64,000 nucleotides of DNA, from assembly GCA_964546815.1 (NCBI GenBank), contig CAZJLR010000015.1, positions 60,513 through 124,512 of the forward strand, read 5' to 3'. The stretch comes from JAIEPM01 sp964546815 (lineage in GTDB: Bacteria; Cyanobacteriota; Vampirovibrionia; Obscuribacterales; Obscuribacteraceae). A model generated the notes under the pieces. The model saw nothing but the letters and a program-made list of their open reading frames with translations, was not told the DNA's origin and made no database searches. A program made the translations under genes and the position numbers. Below are positions 47,304-56,466 of the stretch, one piece after another (positions within the stretch are counted from its first letter, which is position 1; the number at the start of each line of letters is the position of its first letter).

Positions 47304-47321
47304 TATGCTAAGCCTAGCATA
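47304..47321. promoter_or_regulatory. Palindromic operator of the toxin-antitoxin pair
   Basis: A perfect 7-bp inverted repeat TATGCTA-AGCC-TAGCATA, 15 bases upstream of the antitoxin start and overlapping the likely -10 region. Probably bound by the antitoxin for autoregulation. Confidence 0.65.
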
Positions 47322-47812
47322 TATCTACGGCGACGAGAACAGTAAATTATCTCCTTTAGAATTGACTGCCCGCAGAATCGCGCTGATGTTAGTTCATTTA
47401 CGAAGTTGCACGCGGACAGCATGACAATAATCAAGTCAATGCAATTTCAGATGCAGAAAGCAAATATATTCTAAGTGCAGGGCTCATTAGACAGGGCGCA
47501 GTGATCAAAAACGCTTTAAGGACAACCTAGCATAAACCCAAGGAAATTCGTATCCAGAAGTTTTACGCAAGTTAAATGGAGCCGAAAAATTTGTTTGAAG
47601 CAACTTGGAATTTATTCAAGCACTCACCGATGTGGAATCGGTCGTACTTCAGTTATAAGAGCGAGTGCTGAAACACTGATGGCTTTGGATGTACGATAAC
47701 TTTGCGCTTCGAACAACGCTTGCCGGGCGCGGTTATTTGCAGATGATGAAAGATTAGCGACTTCGTTCATATCAAATTAAGCTGATATTTCTTGGTATGG
47801 AGAAAGCTGTAC
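47322..47812. other. Gene-free stretch
   Basis: About 490 bp with no open frame of note, repeat or structured element that I could see. Confidence 0.6.
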
Positions 47813-49813
47813 TCAGCGTTTTTTGCGCGCGTCTAACTCTTCAATATGTTTTTTGGCAGAGTCAAGAATAGGGCGTTTTAAACCTAGCTTTTGACAAATA
47901 TCAATTTGTGATTCATACGCTGATTTTGCAAGCTCTAACTCATTCATGGAGACAGCATACTCGGCAACCCTGCTAAAAACCTCGATTGAATTATCGACCT
48001 GAACGCTCCCGACATTTAGACCGAGTGTCTTTCCTGCTGAACTGGCTAATTCTCTTCCGTCGTCAGTACCGGTAACAATAGCAAATTTATAAAGCAGCTT
48101 TTCATATTCTTTGATCAAATTTCTCGCTTCATCTTTACGCCCAATTCTAAATAGAAAGGCAGCTTTATCTAAGTAAAATTGCCACTTCCAGTTTGTGTCT
48201 GAACTCGAGCGCTTCAGACTCAAATCGTACCACTTCAAAGCTTCATCATTCTTGTGTTTGGCTTCCATTATTTTGCCATACAAGCTGCAGTCACCAGACG
48301 ATGCTCTGAAACCATGAGAGCCAAGCAAAAATGTTGGAATATCCAGACTTGGCACATTGCTTACTTCCATTTCGTAGGCAGAGCGTAAATCATAAGCCTT
48401 CTTAATCGCAGCCTCAGCCTCATCTAAGCGCTTCGCCTGCAAATAAAAAGCAGCAAGCCAATAGTCCGCTTCTGCAGCCTCAATGGTCGGCCGACCATCA
48501 TCTGATTTGCAAATGCTAAGACATTTTTTTAAGTTGTCCTCCACATCCATAGAATAAGCTGGCGAAAGTATTGACCTTTGCAGCCTAGCCTTAAGCAGCC
48601 TTGCAGCACATTGCAGCTGCTTGTTCTTGCTTGTGCTTGCTATAATCCGTTCTAAATCAGTTTGCATGCTATGCAAATCTGTAGAACTCAAATTCGCAAA
48701 TTTTTCACCGTCATCTAGTGTTTCCCTTATTTGGCGTAGCCGCACCAACACCGAACGAGACTTAGGTGCAGACGCAGTGCTTGCTGTAGTTTTCACCAAT
48801 TTTGTTGGCTCGCTGCTTTTGAAATTCCGAATACAAAGCATGCAAGAAAAAAGCAGAAGGAAGCCGAGGAAAACCCCGCCAAATAGCGCAAATCTTCGTC
48901 CACTCCAAATTTGGCCGGACTCTGCAGCGGCACTTTTTGTACCCAGCAGCTCTGCAGCCTCCGCCAAGGCAATCTGCAATTCAGCCATTGACTGAAATCG
49001 TTCGTCAGCATCTTTGGCCATGCCACAGTCAATTACTTTTTGCAGCGAAGGGTGAAACTCTTTAATCGTGTCAGCCTCAAGCTTTGGCAATGGGTCATTC
49101 AAATGCTTATACAAGACACCCATCGCATTGTCAGCCGAATAAGGTGCACTGCCACTGAGCAACTCGTAAAGAACGGCGGTTAAAGAATAAATATCAGACC
49201 GGTGATCTGCAGCTTGTCCTAAACACTGTTCCGGACTCATATAGTTTGCAGTACCAATCAACAATCCGGTTTGAGTGAGTTTTTGCAACTGCTCACCAGA
49301 ATAAATAAATTTGGCCAAACCAAAATCCAAAATTTTCACAAAGTCAGGATGAGGAGTCGGCAGCAACACAATATTTTCCGGCTTCACATCGCGGTGTACC
49401 ACGCCATTTTCATGAGCATAGGCTAGTGCCTCGCACGCCTGCGTAATAATGGCAAGCGCTCGTTTTGGAGGCAAAGCTCCCTCTGTAATGATCAAATCTC
49501 GCAAACTATGTCCACTAACTAGCTCCATAACCAGGTAGGGAATACCAGAGTTGGAAATTGAAAGCTGATATACAGTCACGATATGTGCGTGATGCAAAAG
49601 ACTGAGAGCACGGGCCTCCTGAACGAAACGCCCCTCCATTTCTTTATCGCTGTTCAGCTCGATGTGACTCAGTTTCAACGCGACAAGGCGGTCGCAATCT
49701 AGCTGTCTTGCTTCATAGACGGAGCCCATCGCTCCCGAGCCTAAATGCCTCAGAATCGCATAACGTTCTGCAAATACGTCCCCTATTTTTGGATTCTTGA
49801 ACAAAAGACTCAC
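47813..49813 (-). CDS. Hanks-type Ser/Thr kinase with membrane span and TPR-like region
   Basis: 666 residues. Kinase domain (about 12-275): LGSGAMGSVYEARQ, VALKLS, VHRDVKPENIVLL, ILDFGLAKF, NYMSPEQC; catalytic residues intact. One span near 310-330 (FALFGGVFLGFLLLFSCML) and a 330-residue extracytoplasmic region of helical repeats (AAEADYWLAAFYLQAKRLDE, LELAKSAYESQIDICQKLG), TPR-like. Same plan as the kinase at 17936 but shorter. A phased A-tract lies about 115-165 bases upstream. Confidence 0.92.
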   Translation of the reverse strand: MSLLFKNPKIGDVFAERYAILRHLGSGAMGSVYEARQLDCDRLVALKLSHIELNSDKEMEGRFVQEARALSLLHHAHIVTVYQLSISNSGIPYLVMELVSGHSLRDLIITEGALPPKRALAIITQACEALAYAHENGVVHRDVKPENIVLLPTPHPDFVKILDFGLAKFIYSGEQLQKLTQTGLLIGTANYMSPEQCLGQAADHRSDIYSLTAVLYELLSGSAPYSADNAMGVLYKHLNDPLPKLEADTIKEFHPSLQKVIDCGMAKDADERFQSMAELQIALAEAAELLGTKSAAAESGQIWSGRRFALFGGVFLGFLLLFSCMLCIRNFKSSEPTKLVKTTASTASAPKSRSVLVRLRQIRETLDDGEKFANLSSTDLHSMQTDLERIIASTSKNKQLQCAARLLKARLQRSILSPAYSMDVEDNLKKCLSICKSDDGRPTIEAAEADYWLAAFYLQAKRLDEAEAAIKKAYDLRSAYEMEVSNVPSLDIPTFLLGSHGFRASSGDCSLYGKIMEAKHKNDEALKWYDLSLKRSSSDTNWKWQFYLDKAAFLFRIGRKDEARNLIKEYEKLLYKFAIVTGTDDGRELASSAGKTLGLNVGSVQVDNSIEVFSRVAEYAVSMNELELAKSAYESQIDICQKLGLKRPILDSAKKHIEELDARKKR

Positions 49814-49925
49814 AAATTAATGGAGATACAATGCCTATGATACCAGAACGAGAAGATTCCAGACTTTCGCGAGTCTTTTAGCAAAAGGGAGCGGAGAAAT
49901 GAAAATTGCGCCGTTTTTAAAAGTC

Positions 49926-49980
49926 AAAAAGTAGCAAAAAGCACAAAAAAAGGACTAAAAAGGACCAAAAAGCATAAAAA
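49926..49980. promoter_or_regulatory. Six phased A-tracts, predicted bent DNA
   Basis: Runs of five or more A begin at 49926, 49936, 49945, 49957, 49967 and 49976, an average spacing of 10 bp, i.e. one per helical turn, which produces strong intrinsic curvature. Located upstream of the minus-strand kinase gene and downstream of the operon-like cluster. On the minus strand the same bases give repeated T-tracts just past a hairpin. Confidence 0.8.
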
Positions 49981-50004
49981 GTCTGAAGAAAGTCTCTTAT
50001 TTGA

Positions 50005-50033
50005 CCCACGGAAGGAAATCTACCTTCCGTGGG
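50005..50033 (-). terminator. Perfect 11-bp hairpin, end of the gene cluster
   Basis: CCCACGGAAGG and CCTTCCGTGGG around a 7-base loop, 75-103 bases past the thioesterase stop. No immediate T-run; the phased T-tracts begin 25 bases further. Confidence 0.65.
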
Positions 50034-50107
50034 TCTCCGGCATTATAGGCTCGTCGCAGAATGCTGGCACAAGCCAAACAGCAGAGCATTACGTGCAGTG
50101 ACAAAAC

Positions 50108-50953
50108 TCAGATGGAGTTCACCGAGATCTTTGCACCGCTTTGATCTACCGCCACAAAAACCAGCTTAGCGCTTGTCACAGGAATGACTATTCCGCGCCG
50201 CTCCACCTCAGCTTCGACATGCACCGCAATGGAAGTCTGCCCGATGCGAATGACGTTGCCATAGCAAGTCAATATATCATTGACTTCTACCGCCTGGCGA
50301 AACTCAATGCCATCCATAAACCGGGTGACGCAAGCTTCCATGCCAGGGTTTTCGCAGCTCTGTTCAGCAAGAAATGCGCCGGCGCCTTCCATGAACGCCA
50401 TGAGCCGACCGCCGAAAATCTTCCCCATGCCATTTGTTTCATTGGGCATCATCACCTTTTTGAGGCAAATGATACGACCGTCAGCGACCGGCATGTTCAT
50501 CGCAGGCGGCATCAAGCGCTCTGGCCGACCTGGTATTTGGATGAAGGGACGCAAAGACGAGAGAGAGAATCTGCCTCCGTCTTCGTTTATCGGGGTCGGC
50601 TTTCCATTCTTATCGACGGCGACGAAAACCGCAGTGGCTTCTGTCACCTTGTAGAATTGACTTTTACGCAAGACTTCCACTTCGACCTTTACCAGAACCG
50701 ACGTGCGCCCGATGTTCTCAATATTGCCATAGCAATAGAGCACATCGCCGACACGCACAGCCCTGGGAAACTGCACAGCGTTCATAACGCGGGTTACCAT
50801 GCCTAGCTCGCGCTGAGGACGCACCCGGCTAGCTACGAGCCCCGCACAAAGGTCTATCTGGCTGAGAATTTCGCCACCGCCGATGATATCACCGCGAATG
50901 GCATGACATGGCAGCAATGGCATCTGAATGCCCAGAATACGTTCTGCTTTCAT
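50108..50953 (-). CDS. Tandem-hotdog acyl-CoA thioesterase
   Basis: 281 residues with two hotdog domains. The second has the intact motif MMPNETNGMGKIFGGRLMAF (Asn and GG typical of YciA/BACH-type enzymes); the first carries GDIIGGGEILSQIDLCAGL, so half-conserved. Each half also ends in the family's RIGQTS(I/V)-type strand. It hydrolyses acyl-CoA; chain length unknown. Last gene of the minus-strand cluster. Spacing to the membrane gene upstream is 45 bases. Confidence 0.85.
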   Translation of the reverse strand: MKAERILGIQMPLLPCHAIRGDIIGGGEILSQIDLCAGLVASRVRPQRELGMVTRVMNAVQFPRAVRVGDVLYCYGNIENIGRTSVLVKVEVEVLRKSQFYKVTEATAVFVAVDKNGKPTPINEDGGRFSLSSLRPFIQIPGRPERLMPPAMNMPVADGRIICLKKVMMPNETNGMGKIFGGRLMAFMEGAGAFLAEQSCENPGMEACVTRFMDGIEFRQAVEVNDILTCYGNVIRIGQTSIAVHVEAEVERRGIVIPVTSAKLVFVAVDQSGAKISVNSI

Positions 50954-50998
50954 TTTAGTTTGCTCACTTTCTGAAGCTGCTGGACTCGCACACGGCGG

Positions 50999-51493
50999 TT
51001 AAGACCAACTAGCTCCGATGTAATGAACGACGCTGACGAAGAATGCCAGACCAGCCAGCAAACCGATGACGCCGTTGAAGTTGCCCATTCGCTGCATGCG
51101 ATCCGACAGCTCGTCTTTGACATCGCCGATGCTGTCAAAGAGCCGCCGTAAAATCCATTCATTGATGAACGCCACAACGCCAGTGAGAATGCAGGCGAAC
51201 AAGAGCGCGAACATCCACTTATCGTTGGAGCCGTTCTTCCAATTTTCGGCGACACAGCTCGACATCATGAAGATGCAGAAAGCAATTCCCGCCATCCAGC
51301 CGGCAGCCAAATCAAAGGCTTTGCCGCCGACGAAGAGAAGCCCGAATGTTTCGTGCCAGTGTTCGACGATGCGGCGTCCCTTTGAAGTAACGAGCACTTT
51401 GTTGCTCTTTCGCGGCGCGCAGACTGCCACCATAATGGCAAGCACTGTCATAGCGAAAAAGAAGGAGCCGTTCAGCAGCGATTCGATGAACAT
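50999..51493 (-). CDS. Four-span membrane protein
   Basis: 164 residues from ATG 51493, chosen because GGGAGAA lies about 8 bases before it. Spans near FFFAMTVLAIMVAV, FVGGKAFDLAAGWMAGIAF, MFALLFACILTGVVAF and GVIGLLAGLAFFVSVV, with a charged loop between the third and fourth. No family recognised. Confidence 0.75.
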   Translation of the reverse strand: MFIESLLNGSFFFAMTVLAIMVAVCAPRKSNKVLVTSKGRRIVEHWHETFGLLFVGGKAFDLAAGWMAGIAFCIFMMSSCVAENWKNGSNDKWMFALLFACILTGVVAFINEWILRRLFDSIGDVKDELSDRMQRMGNFNGVIGLLAGLAFFVSVVHYIGASWS

Positions 51494-51535
51494 CTCGATT
51501 GTTCTCCCACATTTGAGTGATAGCACTGCGCAGAA

Positions 51536-51628
51536 TCAGATTTTGGTGGCGATCCAGCGCAGCAAAGGAGTGAAGATGACGACGCCGATAATCGCCGTAA
51601 GACCAGCGGCTTGAAACAGTTCTTGCAT
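51536..51628 (-). CDS. 30-residue single-span microprotein
   Basis: MQELFQAAGLTAIIGVVIFT... ending IATKI, one membrane helix with positive C-terminus. GGGGAG lies 6 bases before the ATG, a very strong site. Too short for most gene finders. Confidence 0.6.
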   Translation of the reverse strand: MQELFQAAGLTAIIGVVIFTPLLRWIATKI

Positions 51629-51676
51629 TGTCTGCTCCCCTTTGGCGAGAGTTGTTGAGACTAGATAGAATCTTAC

Positions 51677-51701
51677 GTGGTGGCACCAATGGTGCCACCA
51701 C
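51677..51701. other. Intergenic hairpin
   Basis: Perfect 11-bp inverted repeat GTGGTGGCACC/GGTGCCACCAC with an AAT loop, between the 795-codon gene and the 30-residue gene. No T-run. Confidence 0.75.
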
Positions 51702-51723
51702 AATCATTTTGACTGAGCTGTAC

Positions 51724-54096
51724 TCAGTGCCTCTTTTTGTGCTTTTTCTTTTTGCTCTGCGCAAGCTCATCAGCAGGCGCAAGAACAAAAGCATTGACCG
51801 AATTGAGAAGCATCGGGGTCTCGACCCTCGAAGCTGGAGCCTCGACCTCCGGAGCCGGGGCTTCGACCTTCGGAGCCGGAGCTTCGACCTTCGGAGCCGG
51901 GGCTTCGACCTTCGGAGCCGGAGCTTCAACCTTCGGAGCCGGAGCTTCGACCTTCGGAGCCGGTGCTTCGACCTTCGGAGCCGGAGCTTCGACCTTCGGA
52001 GCCGGAGCTTCGACCTTCGGAGCCGGGGCGTCCTTCCTTAATTGCGGGTGAAGCGCTTCTTCGCGGAGGCGCTTCGCCTCATCTTCGCGCTGAAGAATCG
52101 CGTCAACATCTTCGGCCGTTTCCACATTATCGCCACGATCTCCATGCGGCGCAAAGAGCACACCGTTGGCAAAGCCGTGGTTCGCGAGCACGTCAGTCTG
52201 CATCAAAGACGAGAGCCAGTGCAAGTCGCCGGTGGCAGACACAACAGAAGTCGCTCCGCTCAACTTGAGGTTGTTGCGGCCGGGATACATGGTTGCAACG
52301 TTGTCGATGATGCGCCGCGGACCGGGCAAACCCTGGTCTTCGATTGACGTCGAAACGTCATGCAGCGTTTTCGACTGGTAGAAGTGCACCATCATGTCGC
52401 CAGTGACGCGGTCGATCAGACCGATGGCCTTCAGCGAATTCGCTTTCTTGCCTTTCGGCTCAAAAGGAATCATGCCGTAGTCGCCAGTGACGAAGGATTG
52501 AAAGTTCGGATAGAGGTTGTCTTCGGGCGAGTTGCTATCCGAAATCTCGAGCAGTTCGCCAGACCATTTGATAGCGAACCAGCTGCTGTTTTCCGCCCAT
52601 AGCTGAGCATATTGACGCGAAAGCGCGGTTGGATAAAGCGGCACTCCCGGGAATTTTTGCGCCGCCTGACTTGGCGTCATGTCGACAATCAGGCCGGAAG
52701 GCGAAACCACCATGACGCCGGAAAAAACCGGAATCATGCCGCCCCAGTGCAGACCGTAGCTCGTATACGGAACGAGCATATAATACTCGCCGTTTACCGT
52801 GCGCCCGATAACCGAGGGATGCATTTCGGAAAACTGGTGACGCGCGAAAAAAGCCGATTTCAAAATCTGGCTATGTTCGCCGTAGACGAATTCAATGTCT
52901 ACCGCTGTCGAGAAACGCCCCTTCTTACCGCCATCAACCAGGATGAAGCCTTCGATGCCCTGGGTGAGATAGGTGCTGAGGTGATTCTCGACGCGCGAAG
53001 GAACGCGCTGGCATTCCCAGTAGAGGTGGTTCTTGATGAATATCGGGCGAGGATTCGGCAGGATGTCCGTATACGTCATGCCGTTGCCTTCAACGCAGAA
53101 GTCTGTTGCCGTTTGAATCGGCACCAGGCGATGAGAGCCAGGCGTCGACTGAGGCAGCCTGTCGATCTGCGTCACGTTAAAGGCGTTCGCCATCTGATAC
53201 TTCAAAAACCAGTCCCAATTGTTAGCCACGTAGAACCAGCCGCAGAAAACGAGGCTCACCGCAGTCGTCACGAAGAACGTCTTGTGTGAGCGATGCGGCT
53301 TCTCGAACGTGGAGCGATCGAGATAGGCGAAGATTGACAGCCCGAAGCCAATCAGCAGACAAAACGCAGCCGCGGCGGTGCTGTGTGAAGGCAGGAAGAG
53401 CGTCGCGCCGATGAACACCATCACCGGGGTTGCTGCCCAATGGTTGCTGTCGTCAGCCTTCGGCGCACGAAGTGTCGCAAAGCCTTCAACGATGATTGAG
53501 AACAACGCGAAGACGACAGGCGAGATCTTCACGAAGCTCAAAGCGTAAGGTTGCAGCATCGGAATGATGATCTGCTGAATCGCGCCGTAAGCCCCGAAAA
53601 GAATGAAGCCCAGCAGAGCCGGGACGACCAGCGCAACGATCAGGCGCACGCCGATATCGACCCACCGATAAACAGGAAGCTTCATCCCGAAAGGCAGTTC
53701 GATTTCGACCGTCTGGTTTTCGCGCCAGCGCAAAAAGACACGCCTTAGCAGCTCAGCGCAGCAAAGAGCCGCAAGACCTGCGGCGCCAAAACCGAAAGCC
53801 GAAGGCTCGCCCAGGAAGAGCAAGAACCATGACAGCGACACGCCGATAAGCCACGCAGAGCGATGAGCGTAGTCTTTGAAGTAGAGCAGAAGCGCTCCGG
53901 TGATCAATAGAAGAGCCCCATCCCATTCAACGGGAACGTAGCGCGCGACTGTATAGAAGACCGCGGCAATCGCGACGCCCACAGCGGTCTCCTCAATTTT
54001 GCGCAAGAATTTTCCCGGAGTTTCCGAGATTCTCTCGCCGATAATTCCCAGCTTTGCCGAGATATTATCGAAAAATGCGGTGAGTTTGTCCCACAT
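51724..54096 (-). CDS. Large membrane protein with C-terminal APAPKVE repeats
   Basis: 790 residues from ATG 54096 (AGAGGA 6 bases upstream). The N-terminal 310 residues contain about eight to nine membrane spans, several arranged in pairs; the next 350 are a soluble globular domain (FCVEGNGMTYTDILPNPRPI, YWECQRVPSRVENHLSTYLT, FARHQFSEMHPSVIGRTVNG), perhaps outward facing. The C-terminus holds eight perfect APAPKVE repeats plus two degenerate ones and a basic tail (KKKKHKKRH). No family recognised. Repeat likely spans the wall or a narrow gap. Confidence 0.8.
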   Translation of the reverse strand: MWDKLTAFFDNISAKLGIIGERISETPGKFLRKIEETAVGVAIAAVFYTVARYVPVEWDGALLLITGALLLYFKDYAHRSAWLIGVSLSWFLLFLGEPSAFGFGAAGLAALCCAELLRRVFLRWRENQTVEIELPFGMKLPVYRWVDIGVRLIVALVVPALLGFILFGAYGAIQQIIIPMLQPYALSFVKISPVVFALFSIIVEGFATLRAPKADDSNHWAATPVMVFIGATLFLPSHSTAAAAFCLLIGFGLSIFAYLDRSTFEKPHRSHKTFFVTTAVSLVFCGWFYVANNWDWFLKYQMANAFNVTQIDRLPQSTPGSHRLVPIQTATDFCVEGNGMTYTDILPNPRPIFIKNHLYWECQRVPSRVENHLSTYLTQGIEGFILVDGGKKGRFSTAVDIEFVYGEHSQILKSAFFARHQFSEMHPSVIGRTVNGEYYMLVPYTSYGLHWGGMIPVFSGVMVVSPSGLIVDMTPSQAAQKFPGVPLYPTALSRQYAQLWAENSSWFAIKWSGELLEISDSNSPEDNLYPNFQSFVTGDYGMIPFEPKGKKANSLKAIGLIDRVTGDMMVHFYQSKTLHDVSTSIEDQGLPGPRRIIDNVATMYPGRNNLKLSGATSVVSATGDLHWLSSLMQTDVLANHGFANGVLFAPHGDRGDNVETAEDVDAILQREDEAKRLREEALHPQLRKDAPAPKVEAPAPKVEAPAPKVEAPAPKVEAPAPKVEAPAPKVEAPAPKVEAPAPKVEAPAPEVEAPASRVETPMLLNSVNAFVLAPADELAQSKKKKHKKRH
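51841..52031. repeat. 21-bp in-frame tandem repeat
   Basis: The unit GCTTCGACCTTCGGAGCCGG(A/G) recurs eight to ten times with little change and encodes APAPKVE on the minus strand. Near-identity of copies implies recent expansion or contraction. Confidence 0.85.
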
Positions 54097-54220
54097 ATGT
54101 GTCCTCTCCATTTTTTTTGGTTACCACCACCACTGGTGGCACCGCAGGATGCGACTTTTTCCTTTTGTCCAACTACTGCTCGATAGACACAGCCTTGTGA
54201 CTGCGGCATCGCAAGCAGGG

Positions 54221-55402
54221 TTAGACGATGGGATGGAAGTAGTCGTTATAGAGTCCGAGCACGAAGAGTCCGGCAAAGATAAGCAGAAAAAGCGTGCTCA
54301 GACGCGTTTGCGTTTCTACTGCCACGGCTTTTCCGCGCAGCACCTCCAGCCCGATGAAAAGCAGATGGCCGCCGTCGAGCAAAGGCAGTGGCAAAATGTT
54401 CAGCACTGCCAAATTGAGGCTGATCACCGCGAGCATATAGAGAAAGTTGGCAATGCCTTGATTGAAGGCAGACGCTCCAACTTTGACGAACGCAACGATG
54501 CTATGAACCCCATTGATGCCTGGTTCAGCAGAGCCATTATCTTGCACGTTTGGCGCTGCAGAATTGAAATGCAGAACGCTTAACAAAGCATCGCGCATCT
54601 CACCGAGAAGAGCGCAACTTTGTTTCACTGCAGCAAGCAGCGATTCACGGGGCGTCGCCGGCAGAGTCTCATAGCGACCAAGCGAAAAGCCGAGCGGACT
54701 TCCCGGAGCAAGGTCAAGGCCTATTTGCAGCTCTGTGCCTTGTCTTTCCACCGTGAGCTTCAGCTCGTTGCTATGCCGAGCGGCAAGCGCCGTGTTTAGT
54801 TCTGCACTTGATGCGATAGCCGCTCCGTCAACAGCCTTGAGCAGATCGCCTGGAAGAATTCCGGCCTTGCGGGCGGGCGTATCTCCCGGGTTGAGCTGAT
54901 AAACCACGGCTGTTTCGTCATGGTAAATCTCTTTGCCGCTCAGTTGATAGCTTGCAGCAAAGAGCAGCACAGCCAGCAGCAAATTCATTGCGGGGCCGGC
55001 AGCCAGCACCAGTGCGCGCTTCCACGCAGGCGCCTTTAGCACATCGGCAGCCGTCGGGTCGAATGAAACGTAGCCGCCGAAAAGCCAATATGGCGTAATC
55101 TGCACTCGCGTCTGAGCGACTTGCAGCAAGCGATACGAAGTTTTCGAGAAAGGCAAGCCCAGCGAAAACGTTTCGATGCTAAAACCGAGCCATCGCGCGA
55201 CTGCCCAGTGCGCCAGTTCGTGCACGACTGTGATGCCGAGGCAAACTGCCAGGAGTATCGGCCAGTAAGACAAGGGAAGCACGCTCAGCAGCCATGCGTA
55301 CAAAATGAGCTGACCGACAGGATGCTCGATTGCATCTTTGACGGCCAGCACAGTGAGCAAGGCGAAGGCGCGGAGCCTGGCGAAGTTTAGAAAGTTCAGC
55401 AC
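54221..55402 (-). CDS. Site-2-type intramembrane metalloprotease (M50)
   Basis: 393 residues. Zinc motif ITVVHELAHWAVARW (HExxH) in an N-terminal helix, a PDZ-like domain in the middle (GDTPARKAGILPGDLLKAVD), and the third ligand helix LNILPLPLLDGGHLL near the end, all M50 features. Membrane spans surround these. RseP-like in plan; such proteases cleave membrane-bound anti-sigma factors or signal peptides. Spacing to the rhomboid gene upstream is 37 bases. Confidence 0.9.
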   Translation of the reverse strand: MLNFLNFARLRAFALLTVLAVKDAIEHPVGQLILYAWLLSVLPLSYWPILLAVCLGITVVHELAHWAVARWLGFSIETFSLGLPFSKTSYRLLQVAQTRVQITPYWLFGGYVSFDPTAADVLKAPAWKRALVLAAGPAMNLLLAVLLFAASYQLSGKEIYHDETAVVYQLNPGDTPARKAGILPGDLLKAVDGAAIASSAELNTALAARHSNELKLTVERQGTELQIGLDLAPGSPLGFSLGRYETLPATPRESLLAAVKQSCALLGEMRDALLSVLHFNSAAPNVQDNGSAEPGINGVHSIVAFVKVGASAFNQGIANFLYMLAVISLNLAVLNILPLPLLDGGHLLFIGLEVLRGKAVAVETQTRLSTLFLLIFAGLFVLGLYNDYFHPIV

Positions 55403-55439
55403 TTTATTGCTCCTTTCTTGTTGGACGATTCGCCTTTCG

Positions 55440-56144
55440 TCAATAGAACAGGCTCGGCGAAAACACGACTACACCGCGCACGCCGATTTCTGTTTCAGGC
55501 ATAAGTTTTCGCGACTGCCTGAACCTTTCTATGTGCCGCCGCAGCCAGAAAGCCCAGAGCGAAAAGCCCGCAAGGACACCGCCCAGATGAATCGCATACG
55601 CAGTGCGATCTGGCGCGTCGTCGTGCAGGAAGGGTGACAGTAGCTGCATGGCGAAGATGACCAGCACAACGTGCCAGACTTTCACATCGAAGCTGCGCAC
55701 CCGCTGAAAAACATAGTCAGGGAAAGCCCAGAGAGCGAGGGCGAGGACGGCAAAGTCGACGCCTGAAAGACCCACCACGCCCAAGTGCGCGTCAGGCATC
55801 GCAAAATATTGCGCCAGGCCGGCAACGACGCCGCTAATCAGGTAGAAAGCGACGGTGCGCCCGTGTCCCACTGCCACTTCCAGCAATGTGCCGAAAGCGT
55901 AGAGCACAATGGCATTGATGCCAAAGTGAATTATGCTGCTGTGCTGGAACATGTAGCCGACGAAAGTGAATTCCGCCAGCGGCAAATTCCAGTAATTTTG
56001 CGTCACTGCATTCGTGATGAACTCGCCCTGCAGCGGCAGTGTGTCTTTGAATGGAACGAGCATCAGGCAGATTGCCAGAGTGTAGAAAGTGACCCAGGGA
56101 AAGATGAGTCGCTTTCTCTCGTAATTGGAAGACTGAACCTCCAT
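55440..56144 (-). CDS. Rhomboid intramembrane serine protease
   Basis: 234 residues from ATG 56144, which has AAGGAGAA 4 bases upstream. Features: MFQHSSIIHFGINAIVLYAF, Ser in VVGLSGVDFAVL (GxSG), His in TAYAIHLGGVLAG, six spans. Cleaves transmembrane helices in the membrane plane. C-terminal tail is basic then hydrophobic. Immediately upstream of the M50 gene. Confidence 0.92.
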   Translation of the reverse strand: MEVQSSNYERKRLIFPWVTFYTLAICLMLVPFKDTLPLQGEFITNAVTQNYWNLPLAEFTFVGYMFQHSSIIHFGINAIVLYAFGTLLEVAVGHGRTVAFYLISGVVAGLAQYFAMPDAHLGVVGLSGVDFAVLALALWAFPDYVFQRVRSFDVKVWHVVLVIFAMQLLSPFLHDDAPDRTAYAIHLGGVLAGFSLWAFWLRRHIERFRQSRKLMPETEIGVRGVVVFSPSLFY

Positions 56145-56159
56145 GTTATTCTCCTTTCG

Positions 56160-56213
56160 GCAAGAGCCTTTGCAGAAGCCGAGACTTGCCCGAAATTCCG
56201 CTGAGGCTCTTGC
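56160..56213. other. Intergenic inverted repeat
   Basis: GCAAGAGCCT and AGGCTCTTGC, a 10-bp stem with a long loop, between the 57-residue gene and the rhomboid gene. Confidence 0.6.
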
Positions 56214-56226
56214 TTGTTTTATACGG

Positions 56227-56400
56227 TTAGTTTTGACTGGCGCCTTCCAGCACAAAGTTGCGCAAGGGCAGAGCCGGCCGAACATGAGTCGAATGCGGCA
56301 GCGGCTTGGTGCTGTATGGCTTGATCATGCCCAGACCGATGATCGAACCGACGATCAAAAGTGCAAAAGCGCCGCCAATGATTGGCGTTTTGTTTTTCAT
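56227..56400 (-). CDS. 57-residue membrane microprotein
   Basis: MKNKTPIIGGAFALLIVGSI... with one N-terminal span, then a Pro/His-rich outer part ending LEGASQN. AGGTAGGAAC ends 2 bases before the ATG. No family recognised. Confidence 0.65.
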   Translation of the reverse strand: MKNKTPIIGGAFALLIVGSIIGLGMIKPYSTKPLPHSTHVRPALPLRNFVLEGASQN

Positions 56401-56466
56401 TTGTTCCTACCTTTCCTATCACAGTTGCCTGATGGCTAGTGCGTTTTGATCACCCAGTCGCCTGGC

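Noticed and set aside
51312..51929. Arg/Leu/Ser-rich repeats on either strand opposite the APAPKVE tract
   Set aside because: Other-frame shadows of the 21-bp coding repeat.
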